Source: Salvia splendens (lineage: Eukaryota > Streptophyta > Magnoliopsida > Lamiales > Lamiaceae). Taken from it: a stretch of DNA of 64,000 bases. Positions 13,373-24,706 of this stretch are shown here, piece after piece. The notes beneath the pieces were generated by a model. It had not been told where the DNA came from. It was given only the letters and a program-made list of their open reading frames with translations, and did not search any database. The translations under genes and the position numbers were made by a program. The stretch is from positions 7,254,001 to 7,318,000 of the forward strand of contig NC_056046.1 of assembly GCF_004379255.2 (NCBI RefSeq). The letters are read 5' to 3'. The stretch's first letter is position 1. Each line of letters begins with the position of its first letter.

Positions 13373-14140
13373 CTATACAGACAAAAAAAATCCCAGATTA
13401 GTTAAGATCACATTGTTATTATTCAGCCTGATCAAAACATTATGGGGGAAACAAGCATTGAAGTAATGGATGCTGAAAACAAATTTCAATATTTCACTAA
13501 AACCTTGTCAAAGCAGTCAACCTGAACTAATCAACCAAAACAAAGCTATCTGTTTTCTAACTATGCTAATAAGCTGAAATACTGATACACACGATTAATA
13601 GATTTACATATTCAATCACACCCAACAGCAATCGAATCAAACTTCGAAATGACCGTCTTAATCATCAAATTACCGAAAGATTATTCATGCCAACCGCTTA
13701 CAAAGATGTATTTCAAATTCCGAAGCAACAGTAAAAAAAAGATACAGACTTACCTTAAAATCAATTCAAAAAAAAAAACTGAAATGATTCCTGGTCCTAA
13801 AAAAGTCCAACGACAACAGTTCCACAAATGTTGAAATGAAACAGTGAAACTGTGAAAATTGATTATTGGGAAAGGCGTAAATGAAACAAAAGAAGCAGCG
13901 AATGAGAAGAGAGGGAAATGGGGCAGATATAGTAGGTGCACACGTGGCGGCCATGCATTTGGTGGTGGGCCCCAGTGCCTGGCTGGCGTGACGACTGTTA
14001 ACGTGCGATGAGTTGTATCGGATTCCATTTGCAGTTTAAATAGTATTTTCCAAGTAAAGCATATCACACCGTTATAATATTAATTAATTTATTACTAAAA
14101 TAATTCATTGCCTTAGTACTTTTCTTTTTTAGTGGACTAA
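13373..14140 (-). promoter_or_regulatory. PIP5K 5' UTR intron, leader and promoter region
   Basis: On the minus strand, a donor at 13752-13753 (AAG|GTAAG) and an acceptor just upstream of 13372 (TATAG|GTTTG) suggest a leader exon from about 13860 to 13754 and a leader intron. The remainder, to the PIF element at 14141, is the probable promoter. No distinct core element is asserted. The overlapping frames at 13750-14067 look like chance reading through the leader. Confidence 0.5.
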
Positions 14141-14493
14141 GAGCATCTCCAATAGCACAGGACGTCAAATAGCCATCAAATAGCCTTCACACTGCCACAT
14201 CATCAGCACTACAATTCTCCTGCCACATCAGCTTGCCACATCAACTGGACATCAAATAGCCCTCACATAGCCTTCACACTACCTATCCACATCACTAATA
14301 ACAATTATATAATTTAATTTACACTCGTATCAACATACGGAATTTAATTTACGAGACAAATACAGGAAATTCGAATAATACTATTAAAATTTAGAAAGTA
14401 CATTAATTTAAAAAAAAGTACAATAATTTTAAAAAAGTACAAAAATTAAAAAGTAAAATTAAAAAAGTACAATATTTCTATATGGAAACATAA

Positions 14494-14985
14494 AACATTC
14501 AAGGATGTCTCTATAAAAGAGGGACAACCTAGAATGATTTTTGTCCCACATCGAATGTGAAACATAAAACATTCAAAGATGTCTCTATAAAAGAGAGACA
14601 ACCTAGAATGATTTTTGTCCCACATCGAATGTGAAACATAAAACATTCAAGGATGTCTCTATAAAAGAGAGACAACCTAGAATGATTTTTGTCCCACATC
14701 GAATGTGAAATATAAAACATTCAAGGATGTCTCTATAAAAGAGAGACAACCTAGAATGATTTTTGTCCCACATCGAATGTGAAATATAAAACATTCAAGG
14801 ATGTCTCTATAAAAGAGAGACAACCTAGAATGATTTTTGTCCCACATCGAATGTGAAACATAAAACATTCAAGGATGTCTCTATAAAAGAGAGACAACCT
14901 AGAATGATTTTTGTCCCACATCGAATGTGAAACATAAAACATTCAAGGATGTCTCTATAAAAGAGAGACTACCTAGAATGGTTTT
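14494..14985 (+). repeat. 74-bp tandem repeat, six copies plus a partial
   Basis: Units start at 14494, 14568, 14642, 14716, 14790, 14864 and 14938, the last about 48 bp long. Units are almost identical, differing at single positions such as aagGatg/aagAatg and gaaAcat/gaaTcat. Such uniformity implies recent expansion or homogenisation. The overlapping 63-codon minus-strand frames are simply the repeat read through (74 mod 3 = 2) and are not genes. Confidence 0.95.
14543..14962 (+). promoter_or_regulatory. Six snRNA-type USE + TATA promoter units
   Basis: Each repeat unit contains GTCCCACATCG, which matches the plant snRNA upstream sequence element RTCCCACATCG exactly. Copies lie at 14543, 14617, 14691, 14765, 14839 and 14913. 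Each is followed 32 bp later by TATAAAAG (14586, 14660, 14734, 14808, 14882 and 14956). In plant snRNA genes USE-TATA spacing of about 33-34 bp is the RNA polymerase II class, and about 23-24 bp the polymerase III class; 32 bp is close to the former. No U1, U2, U4, U5 or U6 start is recognisable after the last TATA box. The motif match is seen; promoter function is inferred. Confidence 0.6.
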
Positions 14986-15289
14986 ATAATTCGCAAGCCC
15001 ATTAAATATATATGGGCTATTACGAATTTCTTGTATAAATTTATTTGTAAAAATTGTTTTTAAATATTAAAAACAATTTTTAATCCGACGCCGGTCTTGC
15101 GCCGATCCGGGACGCACAATGGCGCCCGTGAGGATCGGCGTCGGAACCGGCGTCAGCGCGGGAATCGGCATGGCGACGCCGATTTTGACGCCGATTTCGC
15201 CGACGCCGGTTCCAATGGTTCGGCGTCAAACCGGCGTCGGCGAAAAATCGGCGTCGCGGTGGTGACGCCGGTTATTGGAGATGCTCTAA

Positions 15290-16446
15290 TATTCTGCTTT
15301 AAGCATATTTAGCAGGTGAAAGCTGTGGGAAGTGTTGAAAACTTTAAACGAAATTATGGATTATAAACAATTAAAGTTTAAAAATTTATCTAACATACTT
15401 CAAAATTAAAAAAAAATACTCCTATACTAAATTTTACACTGTAGTGTGCAGAACAGCATGGTAAAACTTAATCACAATTAACACAATACTTTTTGTTAAG
15501 AAGTACAACTTGTTCTGTAAAAAAAATTGCAATCTCTACAAATGACAAGTTGTTTCCTTTATTCTTCTCTTATCCTGTGATTAATTTATACCAATCCCAT
15601 TAGATTCTCATAACAAACAAACAAGTAAAGAAGATTATAGCTTTTTTAAAAGAATCAGAAGTCTTCATTTTTATAATTATGTGGGAATCCTTTCAATTTA
15701 ATATTTACGATCTAGTAACTGTTTTTCAACTCTTAAACAATTTCAAGTCCGCTTGCTTTTTTTATAGTTGTGATTTACAAACACATTCACATACACATAA
15801 TTGATATGATTCGAGCCTTTAATTTATTAACTAAATACTTAAAGGGAGAATGATTTATTAATGGAGTATAATATGCTAGTAGAACAAATACTAGCAGTTT
15901 ATTAGCTAAAAATTTATTCCCACCCTAGCTGGTCAAAGCTCGAAGGACACATTGTATTGTAGCTGTAGTTGTAGTTGTAGTAGTAGTATAAAATATTTTC
16001 AATCATACAAATCCTAAATGATGGCTATACTATGCAATTCATTTATCATGAAAAGGTGCGAATACGCAAATTCACATGACATGTGAATGATAAATTTATT
16101 AAACGTGTTGTCCACAAATAAGAATAAAATCTTTGTCTAAATATTAATGAATTTATTCCATTTCCAGTTGCCAATTTTTAAATAGCCATGTACTAGTATT
16201 AACATTGGGGATGCAATTACCTAATCCATTATATTGTATGGAATTGGTTGGGATTGGGTGGAATTGGTTGGGACAAGGAAAAGAAAAAAAAAAGGAGAAA
16301 AGGGACAAACACACTAAAATATACTACTAGTAGTAATTTTTTAGCCTATGGGTCTATCAATGTCTTTGTAGTTAAATAAGGTTATTTGGTCAAAGCACGA
16401 CACAATGGGTCGTGATGATTTCGTAATTAGATGTTAATTATATCGC
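15290..16446. other. Intergenic, AT-rich, no gene seen
   Basis: AT-rich spacer between two transposons. It includes a short TAG/TTG trinucleotide run near 15960-15990. No coding frame, RNA gene or terminal repeat was recognised. Confidence 0.5.
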
Positions 16447-16454
16447 ATTGCATC

Positions 16455-16957
16455 TAGGGGTGTGCATTCGGGTTTCGGTTCGGATTTTTTGCCAAAACCG
16501 AAAAACCGAATTTAGTTCAAAATTCAAACCGAACCGAACCCAAAAAACCGAAAAACCGAACTTAAAAAACCGAAAAACCCGAACAAAACCGAAAAACCTG
16601 AAAAAAATAAATATAATATAAATATATATTTATATATGTGTATTTTATTTTATATATACTAATAGAATATTTATATATAATATAAAATTAATAATACATA
16701 TAATATATATTATATAGTAGAATATATTAAAAGAATATATATATTATATAATATAATATATTAAATTAATAGAATATATATATAATTCGGTTTTTCGGGT
16801 TTTCAGTTTTTTTCTTCGCCCGAACCGAACCGAAAAACCGAAATTTTTTTATTTTTAAAATCGAACCGAACCGAAAAACCGAAAAAACCAAACCGAATTT
16901 CAAAATTTCGGTTTGGTTGTTCGGATATTCGGTTTCCGGTTTTTTTGCTCACCCCTA
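16455..16957. mobile_element. hAT-type MITE with 8-bp target duplication
   Basis: A 503-bp element has termini TAGGGGTG / CACCCCTA and a perfect 8-bp direct duplication ATTGCATC at 16447-16454 and 16958-16965. An 8-bp duplication with AGGGGTG termini is typical of plant hAT elements. Both arms consist of many copies of ACCGAAAAACCGAA / TTCGGTTTTTCGG in inverted orientation around an AT-only core (about 16600-16790), so a transcript would form a long hairpin. No coding capacity. Confidence 0.85.
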
Positions 16958-17210
16958 ATTGCATCTGATTGGTTAGTGCATTGACACACATAATAAATTC
17001 GTTGTTAGTTTCAATTCTTGATTTACATCGAAGATATTTTTATAACTATTTTTGTTTTATTTGTCAACAATACTAATTTTTGTGAACTGGTGGTTGAGTT
17101 CGGGACCATCTCATTGACCTTCCATTCAAAACTTCATAGATTTTCTGATTCTGAATTTGGAGTAAGAAACATATGTTCTATTATTTGTAAAATATAAATT
17201 GATACAATTA

Positions 17211-19287
17211 TGAGGCCATCCACAACGCTGTTCCTATACCGTTCCTAGACCGTTCCTTAAACCACTATTTGAGGGCCCCACTGTACTTTTTTACCCCATT
17301 CCTTAACTAAGGAACGGAACCTGCAATCCTCCGTTCCTTAACCGTTCCTTAACCGTTCCTTAAATTACTATTCATTCAATTTCATTTTTTTTTATTTCCA
17401 ACCCAATTCAATTTAAATAAACACACTTTAAAAAACAAACACACTTTATTAAAAAAACACAAAACATTAAAAAAAATTACAACTTAAACGTAAAAAAATA
17501 AAAAGCACACAATTAAAATCCTAAAAAAATAAAAGTACACAATTTTAATAATTTCATCCGCCAAAATTTGCCCAAATGTGCTCAATTAGATCATGTTGGA
17601 GTTGGGTGTGGGCACTAGAGTCGCGTGTCCTTGCACGAATAGATAACCGTTCTTGTATAGACGGATGCGCTCCACTTCGAGGCGGACTACTTGCGGTTGA
17701 GCTTCCGGGGGATTCGTCGTCGAACCAATTTCCCGCCTCGGGTCCTTCGTCTTGGACAATCATGTTGTGCAAGATTATGCACGTATACATGATGTCGACC
17801 ATGTTTTCCATGAACCACGTACGAGCCGGGGCTTTGATGATGTTGAAGCGCGCTTGGAGAACCCCGAACGCCCTCTCCACATCCTTGCGAGCAGCCTCCT
17901 GCTTCTGCGCAAAAAGAGTCTGCTTTGGGTTCGCAGACCCACTGCACGTCTTCACGAAGGTAGGCCACTTCGGGTAGATGCCATCGGCGAGATAGTACCC
18001 CATTTTATAAAGCCGGTTGTTGGCGACGAAGTTGATGGCCGGCGCTTTACCATCCAAAACTTCGGTCAAGAGGTCGGACTGGTGGAGCACGTTTACGTCG
18101 TTGTTCGACCCGGGGACCCTGAAGTACGCGTGCCAGATCCAAAGGCGGTAGTCGGCAACGGCCTCAAGTTTAACGGTTGGGTGGGTGCCTTTGTGGCCGC
18201 TCGTGTAGGACCCCTTCCACGCCACCGGGCAATTCTTCCATTGCCAGTGCATGCAATCGACGCTGCCGAGCATCCCGGGGAATCCGTGCACTGTTTCGTG
18301 AAGGTTGAGCAGGAACTGACAATCGGTCGTGCTTGGCCTTCGGAGAAATTCGTCGGTGAAGGCTGCCCGGACGCCTTGGCAGAATTTGAGCAAGCACATT
18401 CGCCCAGTGCTGTCTCCGATGTGGAGGTATTCGTCGAACATGTCGGCCGTTTGTCCAGTCGCAAGCTGGCGGATTGCTGCAGTACATTTCTGCAGCGTCG
18501 TGTGGCTGGGACGGCCGACCGCGTCGAACCCTTCCTGGAAGAACTCTTCCCGGGCTGCCAAAGTATTCGCGATGTGGAGAAATAACGGTTTCCCCATGCG
18601 GAAACGGCGACGGAAGTACGTATCTCCCCAAACCGGGTTATCGTAGAAGTAGTCGCGTACTAACCTTGCGGCGGCTTCCTCCCGGTTACGATGGATGTAC
18701 GTACGGGAGCGTCGTTGGGGTGGCGCGGCTTCTTCCGCCTCCCGTCGTCGATCTTCTTCAAGTGATTGTTCCAATATTTGACGCATTTGTTCATAAGGAT
18801 CCATTAGTTTGATTAAATTTGGGAGAAGGAAAATATAGTTGATTTGAGATGAAAATTGGGGTGGAAATAGAGAGGAATAGATGTGTGTTTGTGATTGAAA
18901 TGAGTATGAAATAGGAGTATTTATAGAGTAAATAAATAAAATAAAAATTAAAAAAAAATAAAAAAACGGATATAAAAAAAACGGTCTCATTACCGTTGCA
19001 AAAATTATTTTTTTTTTTTATTAAATTCGAATTTTTTTAAAAAAATTAATTATTGCGTCACCGGACGAAGCCCACTCGCGGGGCAGCGAGTGGGCTGCAC
19101 GCGTCGAATGGGAGGCCGCCACGTCGCCTCGGCGCGTGGCGGAACGTTCCGTTCCGCGTTCCTCCGGAACGGAACGCGGCACGGCATAGGAACGGCGACG
19201 GCACGGAACGGCGACGGAACGCACCCCGCAACGCGTGCCGCCGCGGAACCGTTCCGCCGGAACGGCATAGGAACCGCCCTGACCTCA
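17211..19287 (-). mobile_element. PIF/Harbinger transposon with intact transposase
   Basis: About 2.1 kb surrounds the transposase at 17554-18804. The left end reads TGAGGCCATCCACAACGC and continues with repeats of CCGTTCCT(TA). The right end, read inward on the minus strand, is TGAGGTCA...GGTTCCTATGCCGTTCC and is GC-rich. The termini are only partly inverted-repeat, and a clean 3-bp target duplication is not obvious, so the boundaries are approximate. The Myb/SANT-like second protein that many PIF elements encode is absent. Confidence 0.75.
17554..18804 (-). CDS. PIF/Harbinger DDE transposase (DDE_Tnp_4, ALP1-like)
   Basis: A single uninterrupted frame of 416 aa, starting MDPYEQMRQILEQ. An upstream in-frame extension to 18990 is AT-rich leader and lacks domain features. 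The nuclease core carries the expected acidic triad: D183 in GSVDCMHW, D236 in PGSNNDVNVL and E310 in DVERAFGVLQARF. The family words YLADGIYP and CIILHNMIVQDEG are also present. The protein belongs to the transposase family from which plant ALP1-type proteins were domesticated. It is more GC-rich than the flanking DNA. With all three catalytic residues and no stop or frameshift it could be functional. Its place inside transposon-like termini argues for a mobile gene rather than a host gene. Confidence 0.93.
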   Translation of the reverse strand: MDPYEQMRQILEQSLEEDRRREAEEAAPPQRRSRTYIHRNREEAAARLVRDYFYDNPVWGDTYFRRRFRMGKPLFLHIANTLAAREEFFQEGFDAVGRPSHTTLQKCTAAIRQLATGQTADMFDEYLHIGDSTGRMCLLKFCQGVRAAFTDEFLRRPSTTDCQFLLNLHETVHGFPGMLGSVDCMHWQWKNCPVAWKGSYTSGHKGTHPTVKLEAVADYRLWIWHAYFRVPGSNNDVNVLHQSDLLTEVLDGKAPAINFVANNRLYKMGYYLADGIYPKWPTFVKTCSGSANPKQTLFAQKQEAARKDVERAFGVLQARFNIIKAPARTWFMENMVDIMYTCIILHNMIVQDEGPEAGNWFDDESPGSSTASSPPRSGAHPSIQERLSIRARTRDSSAHTQLQHDLIEHIWANFGG

Positions 19288-20726
19288 TTGTAGAAATTAC
19301 GTAGTACTACGGTATAGCAAACATCAGCATTTGGTTGAAATTCATTCTCAATAGTAATAGAACGTGGGTAGTCGAATATTTCGTTATGGAATAATTGAGA
19401 AGAAGTCAAAAGACATACTTTAATTTGAGTAACTTCAAGATTTTATGACAATTTATCCTACAATAATTTTCTAGTGAAGACAACTTCTTATTTTATTTCC
19501 TCCCTCTTTTCTTTATTTTTTTCTTTTTTGGGGAGATTAGGGATATATGTAAATGCAATTTTATTTATAGTCTGTTGTTATTTTTTGAATATTGTAAATC
19601 TATGGTTGACTACCGTAGACCTAAAGAAGGTGCTTATCAAGATTCTTGCTAACGCAGTCGCATATTTAGAACAGGAAAGATATGATTTACAAGCAGAAGT
19701 TATGTGTTCGCTGCCCACAACACCAAGCACTAGTGCACGTGAAATGTGCTAACTAATGGTATTTAAGGAACATTTTTTATAGATAGCGAACTTTTTTATG
19801 CTCACTAAATCTGTTTTTTTGGTGTGGATGAGCTCACCACGTCACATATCTCCGACGCAATGTCAATTTCGATTTAGCAAAAATATTAATCTAGAAATAA
19901 TCTAAAACACATCAAAATTTGTATTTATACACCAATTTTACAGATTCACAAAACAACTAGAAATTGCATTAAATTCGAGAATTTGCATATTATACCATAA
20001 AATAAACCTCAGATCAACCCATTATTCAAAGACGCTTATTCCATCGTGAGAGATATTCAGATTTCCAGATGCTACAAACGATAGTTTTAGACAAAGCAAT
20101 TTTCCAAGAACTAATTAATTGTGTTAATTATGCATCCTTTTTAAACATTACTATTTAGTAGTATCACTTCATCCAGAGAAGATGACATACTTGATATTGG
20201 TTGTTTAATGTGTTAAGTTGAGAAAAAAAAAGTGAACAATTTTAGATAGATAGAAAAAAATGGTAATTTCAGTAATAAATGAAAAGAGAAAAAAGAGATA
20301 ATTGAACATTGGATATATTAATGATGATTTATTTTTTCTCAAAATCACGAAGCACGAAGACCAGCACTAAACAGCCATGCAACCACAAGTAACTAGAATC
20401 GATAGACCAGAAGTAATAAATATGTAAAATGTGAAAATAATAATTATGTAGTCCAACCAACCTACCATGGTCTGATTTTGATTGTACATAAGGAAAAACA
20501 AAATGAAAAAGAACAAACTCTTATTATCTAATCACTCGCGCTGGATCAAACTATGGAGATTATTCATGGCAGGAACTATAATAATACAAACATCGGGCAT
20601 TCCAGGAGGACGAGATCGATGCAATCGAACTAAAAAAACAACAAATCAAGTTGGCACCCCAATACTCGTCTGCTCATGAAAGTAGACAAGTCTAATAGCA
20701 GAACACTTACAGTTGCAACCTCTAGC
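19288..20726. other. Intergenic, AKR2 3' side
   Basis: AT-rich spacer, including the AKR2 3' UTR at its right end. The 92-codon frame at 19474-19752 and the 65-codon frame at 20482-20679 show no family features, and I do not call them genes. Confidence 0.5.
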
Positions 20727-23700
20727 TTATAGAAATGCATCCTTCTCGAGGAGCTTGAGTACATCGCTCTGGTTATTTAGTTTAGCAACGTCGATAGGTG
20801 TCTTCCCGTCCAAGTTCTGGAGAGTACTGCAACAAGCATGAACGAAGAGCAAAGACAAGGTCAGCTCGGTTCAGGGTATCAAAATTACAGTATATCTTTT
20901 TCACGATGCATAAAAGGGCTGCTTACACAGCAGCTCCGTTCTTTAGCAGTAGCTCCACGCACTCCTTCCTGCCATAACCAGCAGCGTAATGGAGGGGAGT
21001 GTTCTTGTTCTTATCCAGAGCATCAACCTTTGCTCCGGCTTCCAAAAGAACATGTGCACAGTTAACCTGGAATCACGAAAAGGTGATTCTATCAGTTATA
21101 AGGAAGAGAAGAAGACATAAGGAATTAGAACAATACTAGAGCAGAAAACATATGATTTGTAACTGCAAAATGAAAGAGATCCAGGCAAAGTCATTATGCA
21201 TTCTATGGAACCTTCATAAATCAACAAGAACAAAAGAATGTAGGAAAAAGCCAGTTGATTCTATAAGTCTTAAATACCTCGCCATATCCACTAGCAAAAT
21301 GCAGTGCAGTTCTTCCCTCAGAGTCTTCTTCATCCTTATCAGCACCATCAGAAAGAGCCTTTTTCAAGCCCTATTTTTCCGTGAAAACATGCAAAGATAT
21401 TCAGTGAAGACATTCCACAATCTTATTGCAAACTATGGCTAAATATAAATTGTATTGGAGTATTAACTCCGAAAAATACCTCCTCGTCACCAACACTAGC
21501 TGTGTGATGAACAATAGATTCCTCATCATTTACTTCCTCTGATTCGTCTTCAGCAGCATCACCAGCAGATGTGGCACTTTCTCCTACAGCGGCCATTCCC
21601 ATCATTTCTCCCAACTTCTGAAGAACCTCTTTATCATTCCAGTACCTGACGGACAATACAATCTCCGAATGGAAAATTCACAAATAATAGGTGGTTCGAC
21701 AATGAACACAATAAACAAAGATTTGTAATCTCCGATAGAAGAATACAAGAATAACATATCAAGAATGATGCAATTTTAAAATTTTACACACTAGGGTATA
21801 TGGGCTGGAACCACATTAACAAATACTAGCATATTCTAGTAAGCTCGGATTTTCTGCCTGTTTATAGACTGTTCTTGTAAGGTAATCCTTCACATACATG
21901 CTTTGGAAATTACTTTGGATGATCCTGAGATCACTAAATAACAGCATCCAACTGAAATTTGAGAACACAGACAGAGGAGTTCTGTGTGATCATCTATTAG
22001 AATCCACAGGAAAACACACAACAAATTGACATCCAAACACAAGTGCAATGTAATATAAAAACGAAGATTCCGTCACCCATGCAAATATATGACTGCCTCA
22101 TGAAAGAAGTGGCAAAGTCCACAAGTAAATCAACAACGAAGCTAGTAAAAATGTAAGACCTCATCATTGCAGCTGGACCACCATTCTCGATCTCATCAAG
22201 AATAGGCTTCAAAGACGGATCTTCTTTTACACGTGCCATTCGTTCTTCAAGTTGGCCTTTATTGGCTGGATTTGTCAAACTCTCAAGCATTCCAGACATG
22301 GCTGGATCCTAAAGAAGGATAAAGCAAAAGGATGAAGAGCTTGCTAATGACATCCACATCTTCAATGATGCTTAAAAGATATTCAAGATACCAAATTTAT
22401 CAATAAATACCTGCATTAATGCACTACCAAGCTTCTCTGCCATGCTCATGAATTGTGAATTTTGCATGACTTGTTGCACGGTTGAGTAGTATTGTTCGGG
22501 ATCAAAGTTGGGAATGCCCTCTTCAACTGTACCCCCTTGATATGATTTCTGGAGCTGCTCTGCCATCTGATTGAATGAAGGATCTTTAGCTATCTGATCA
22601 GCTAGCTCTCTAATGCTTGGGTCCTGCCAACACATAATAGAGCTTAGCAAACAGCATAAGATGTTAAAATAAGATAAGTAAGAGTGTCATAAGCTTTACT
22701 GTTCACAAGGCACCGTCTTATTTCCAGTTTGACCTTCAACATACTAAACAAAAATTATACTAATGCTTAAGTTGGAGGAAAAAAAATACTCCCTCCGATC
22801 CATTAATGTTGGAGCTTTCTTTTGGACACAGAGATTAAGGAATAATTATTTGACGAGTTAAGTTGAGTGAGAATAAAGTAGGAGAGTTGTGAGAGAGTAA
22901 AGTATGAGAGAGTAGGACTGTAAGAGAGATGAAGAGTGTTGTCTTTTGCCAAAAAAAGGATATGACCCAACTATAATAGGATGGCCCAAAAAAAGAATAT
23001 GACCCAATACTAATGGGACGGAGGGAGTACTACACAGCCCATGTTGTCATTCAACAGTTCGAGCCAAGAGCAGGTAGGGATCTACACAAATTGATCCACC
23101 AAAAGCTGAAAGTAAACATTTATACGAGCTTATAATTTGGAAAATGTATCGGGAGTAACATTAGGCCAAGTGTTCTATAATGAAAACTCGGTAAATTCGT
23201 AACCACTGTGACCACAATTGCAGCAGTATCATACAGATTTGCTGAAACTACTACAGGTTCATCGCTAGCGTTGAGACTTGAGAGACATAGTGCTATCGGA
23301 AGATAACTAAGAGCAAACTAAAACTCTTCTAGTTTTTAACAGATAGAACAATTGGGCAGAAGCACTCTATATTCCACAAAATTCCTGAATTGAAAAGCAT
23401 ACATACATTAAGCAATCCTGTCATAGCCGAGAAATCAAATGGATTCGGCATTCCAGAAACTGCAGGAGTGGCTTCCCTTCTCTGCCCAGAAGGTAACCCA
23501 GCAGAAGTAGTAGCTCCAGCCGCATCAGACTTCTTTTCTTCAAAGAGAAAAAAGTAAAATCAGAAGTTGCCAACAATTAGAATGCCAATCATATATCAAG
23601 AAAAAAAACACATGGAAAATTATCTGTGGGAAGAGCAGTTCAGAGAAATGGAAAAGCCTAAACTATTCAACAACAATCAATTAATAACAACTGCCAAATA

Positions 23701-23981
23701 TATAAGCATATTGAGAAAACATATACTCCTATCAAATTTCAGCAACAGCAAAAATATTGTGGAAAGATAAGCTCACCTTGTTTAGGAACCACGGAAGTTT
23801 TAGTTGGCTGCCAAAAACCAAAAAAATTAGTAAAAGAGAGTGAAAAATCGTAGTAATTTACTCGAAGCAATGCATAACGCAAATCAAGCAATCGGAGAAA
23901 TCAAAATTTTCTAATTCAAAAATTGAGTAGGAAGTGAAATTTAAGATGGATAATGAAGAAAGAAGTGGCTACCTCCGACAT
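20727..23981 (-). CDS. AKR2: Ankyrin repeat protein AKR2 (organelle outer-envelope targeting chaperone)
   Basis: AKR2 is a cytosolic chaperone that binds C-tail and signal-anchored proteins bound for the chloroplast outer envelope. Nine exons: 23973-23981, 23777-23807, 23407-23537, 22411-22623, 22160-22308, 21480-21645, 21278-21370, 20927-21066 and 20727-20826, giving 343 aa (Arabidopsis AKR2A has 342). The first coding exon encodes only Met-Ser-Glu. Residues 45-205 hold the conserved N-terminal region, with two Sti1-like helical repeats ([24 protein letters not shown] and [11 protein letters not shown]...AMMRYWND). An acidic linker follows, then C-terminal ankyrin repeats from about 220 ([33 protein letters not shown]). 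The protein ends [11 protein letters not shown], as in the family. An intron contains a Stowaway-like MITE at 22789-23027. It is divergent from the p24 gene. Confidence 0.95.
22789..23027. mobile_element. Stowaway-like MITE in AKR2 intron
   Basis: Termini CTCCCTCCGATCC and GGGACGGAGGGAG are inverted repeats flanked by TA on both sides (22787-22788 and 23028-23029). The 239-bp AT-rich interior has no coding capacity. It lies in the intron between the exons at 22411-22623 and 23407-23537. Confidence 0.85.
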
Positions 23982-24706
23982 GTTTGTTCAACTCTGATAG
24001 AAAAAGTCGTTGGATGCTCTGCTTCAGAGATTGGTATAGTGTGCACGAAAGGGGAAAAATGAGGTTTTGAGGATACAGAGAAATTGGGCAGCTCAATCCT
24101 CAACGCCCATAGCAGATTAATGGTTGGATTTTGTTTTCTTGTGAATTTGTATAAGTATTGATTATTTATCGCTTAATCTTGGCGATAGACGAGAAAAAAT
24201 GTTTAAAGTATTACTATTAGCAGAGAATGAAATAAAAATTATCAAAAATAAAATGTAAGTGAAGAGGACGAGTTTGTAAACTAAAAAAAGACAACTCCAT
24301 AATTAAAAAAAATTAATACAGTACTAATAATTACACTTTATCATTCTCCAATATCCGAATGATTGGCCGGCAAATTGGATGCATACCACGGAACTTATAG
24401 CAACGCAAACAAATGGTATTTGAATTATTTATTCAATTTTAATCTATGTTACTCTATCTATAATAGGATTAGTTAATTAGAAGATATTGTTCAATGTTAG
24501 TTTATTAAATAGAGGATGAAAAATGAACTAAATATATAGGGGAAAATATAATTATGTGTTTCATCTCCCAACCCGTGACCTGGCACAAAATATTTTGATC
24601 TAAATTCCAAAACGAAACACTGAATCCCCAACAACTCCAGAGCTTCGAAATCTCCGCTTTTGCTTGATTGATATTGAGATTCCCAATCTTCAACGGAGAA
24701 ACAGCG
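23982..24706. promoter_or_regulatory. Shared divergent promoter region AKR2 / p24
   Basis: The two start codons are 725 bp apart and face outwards, so this interval holds both leaders and both promoters. No transposon is visible inside it. Confidence 0.5.

Larger units (their letters stand above)
14141..15286. mobile_element. Non-autonomous PIF/Harbinger element
   Basis: Perfect 14-bp terminal inverted repeats GAGCATCTCCAATA / TATTGGAGATGCTC are flanked by the 3-bp target duplication TAA at 14138-14140 and 15287-15289, as expected for PIF/Harbinger. The left arm repeats CCACATCA and TAGCCxTCAcA motifs. The middle is a 74-bp tandem array. The right arm (15085-15286) is very GC-rich, built from repeated GACGCCG/CGGCGTC words able to fold on themselves. 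There is no transposase, so it must have been mobilised in trans. The fragment at 48400-48716 shares its terminus and the subterminal word CAATGGTTCGGCG. Confidence 0.88.

Noticed and set aside
14446..14942. Series of near-identical 63-66-codon minus-strand frames
   Set aside because: They are the 74-bp tandem repeat read in successive frames, not a protein family.
14494..14985. CRISPR-like array
   Set aside because: The units are contiguous with no unique spacers, and the host is a plant nuclear genome.
17752..18585. 277-codon frame on the plus strand
   Set aside because: It lies wholly antisense to the PIF transposase, whose catalytic motifs are clear. The long frame is a by-product of GC-rich codons.
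19053..19409. Several overlapping frames rich in Arg, Pro and Ala
   Set aside because: They fall in the GC-rich terminal region of the PIF element, which is made of CGGAAC/GTTCCG words. There is no domain content.
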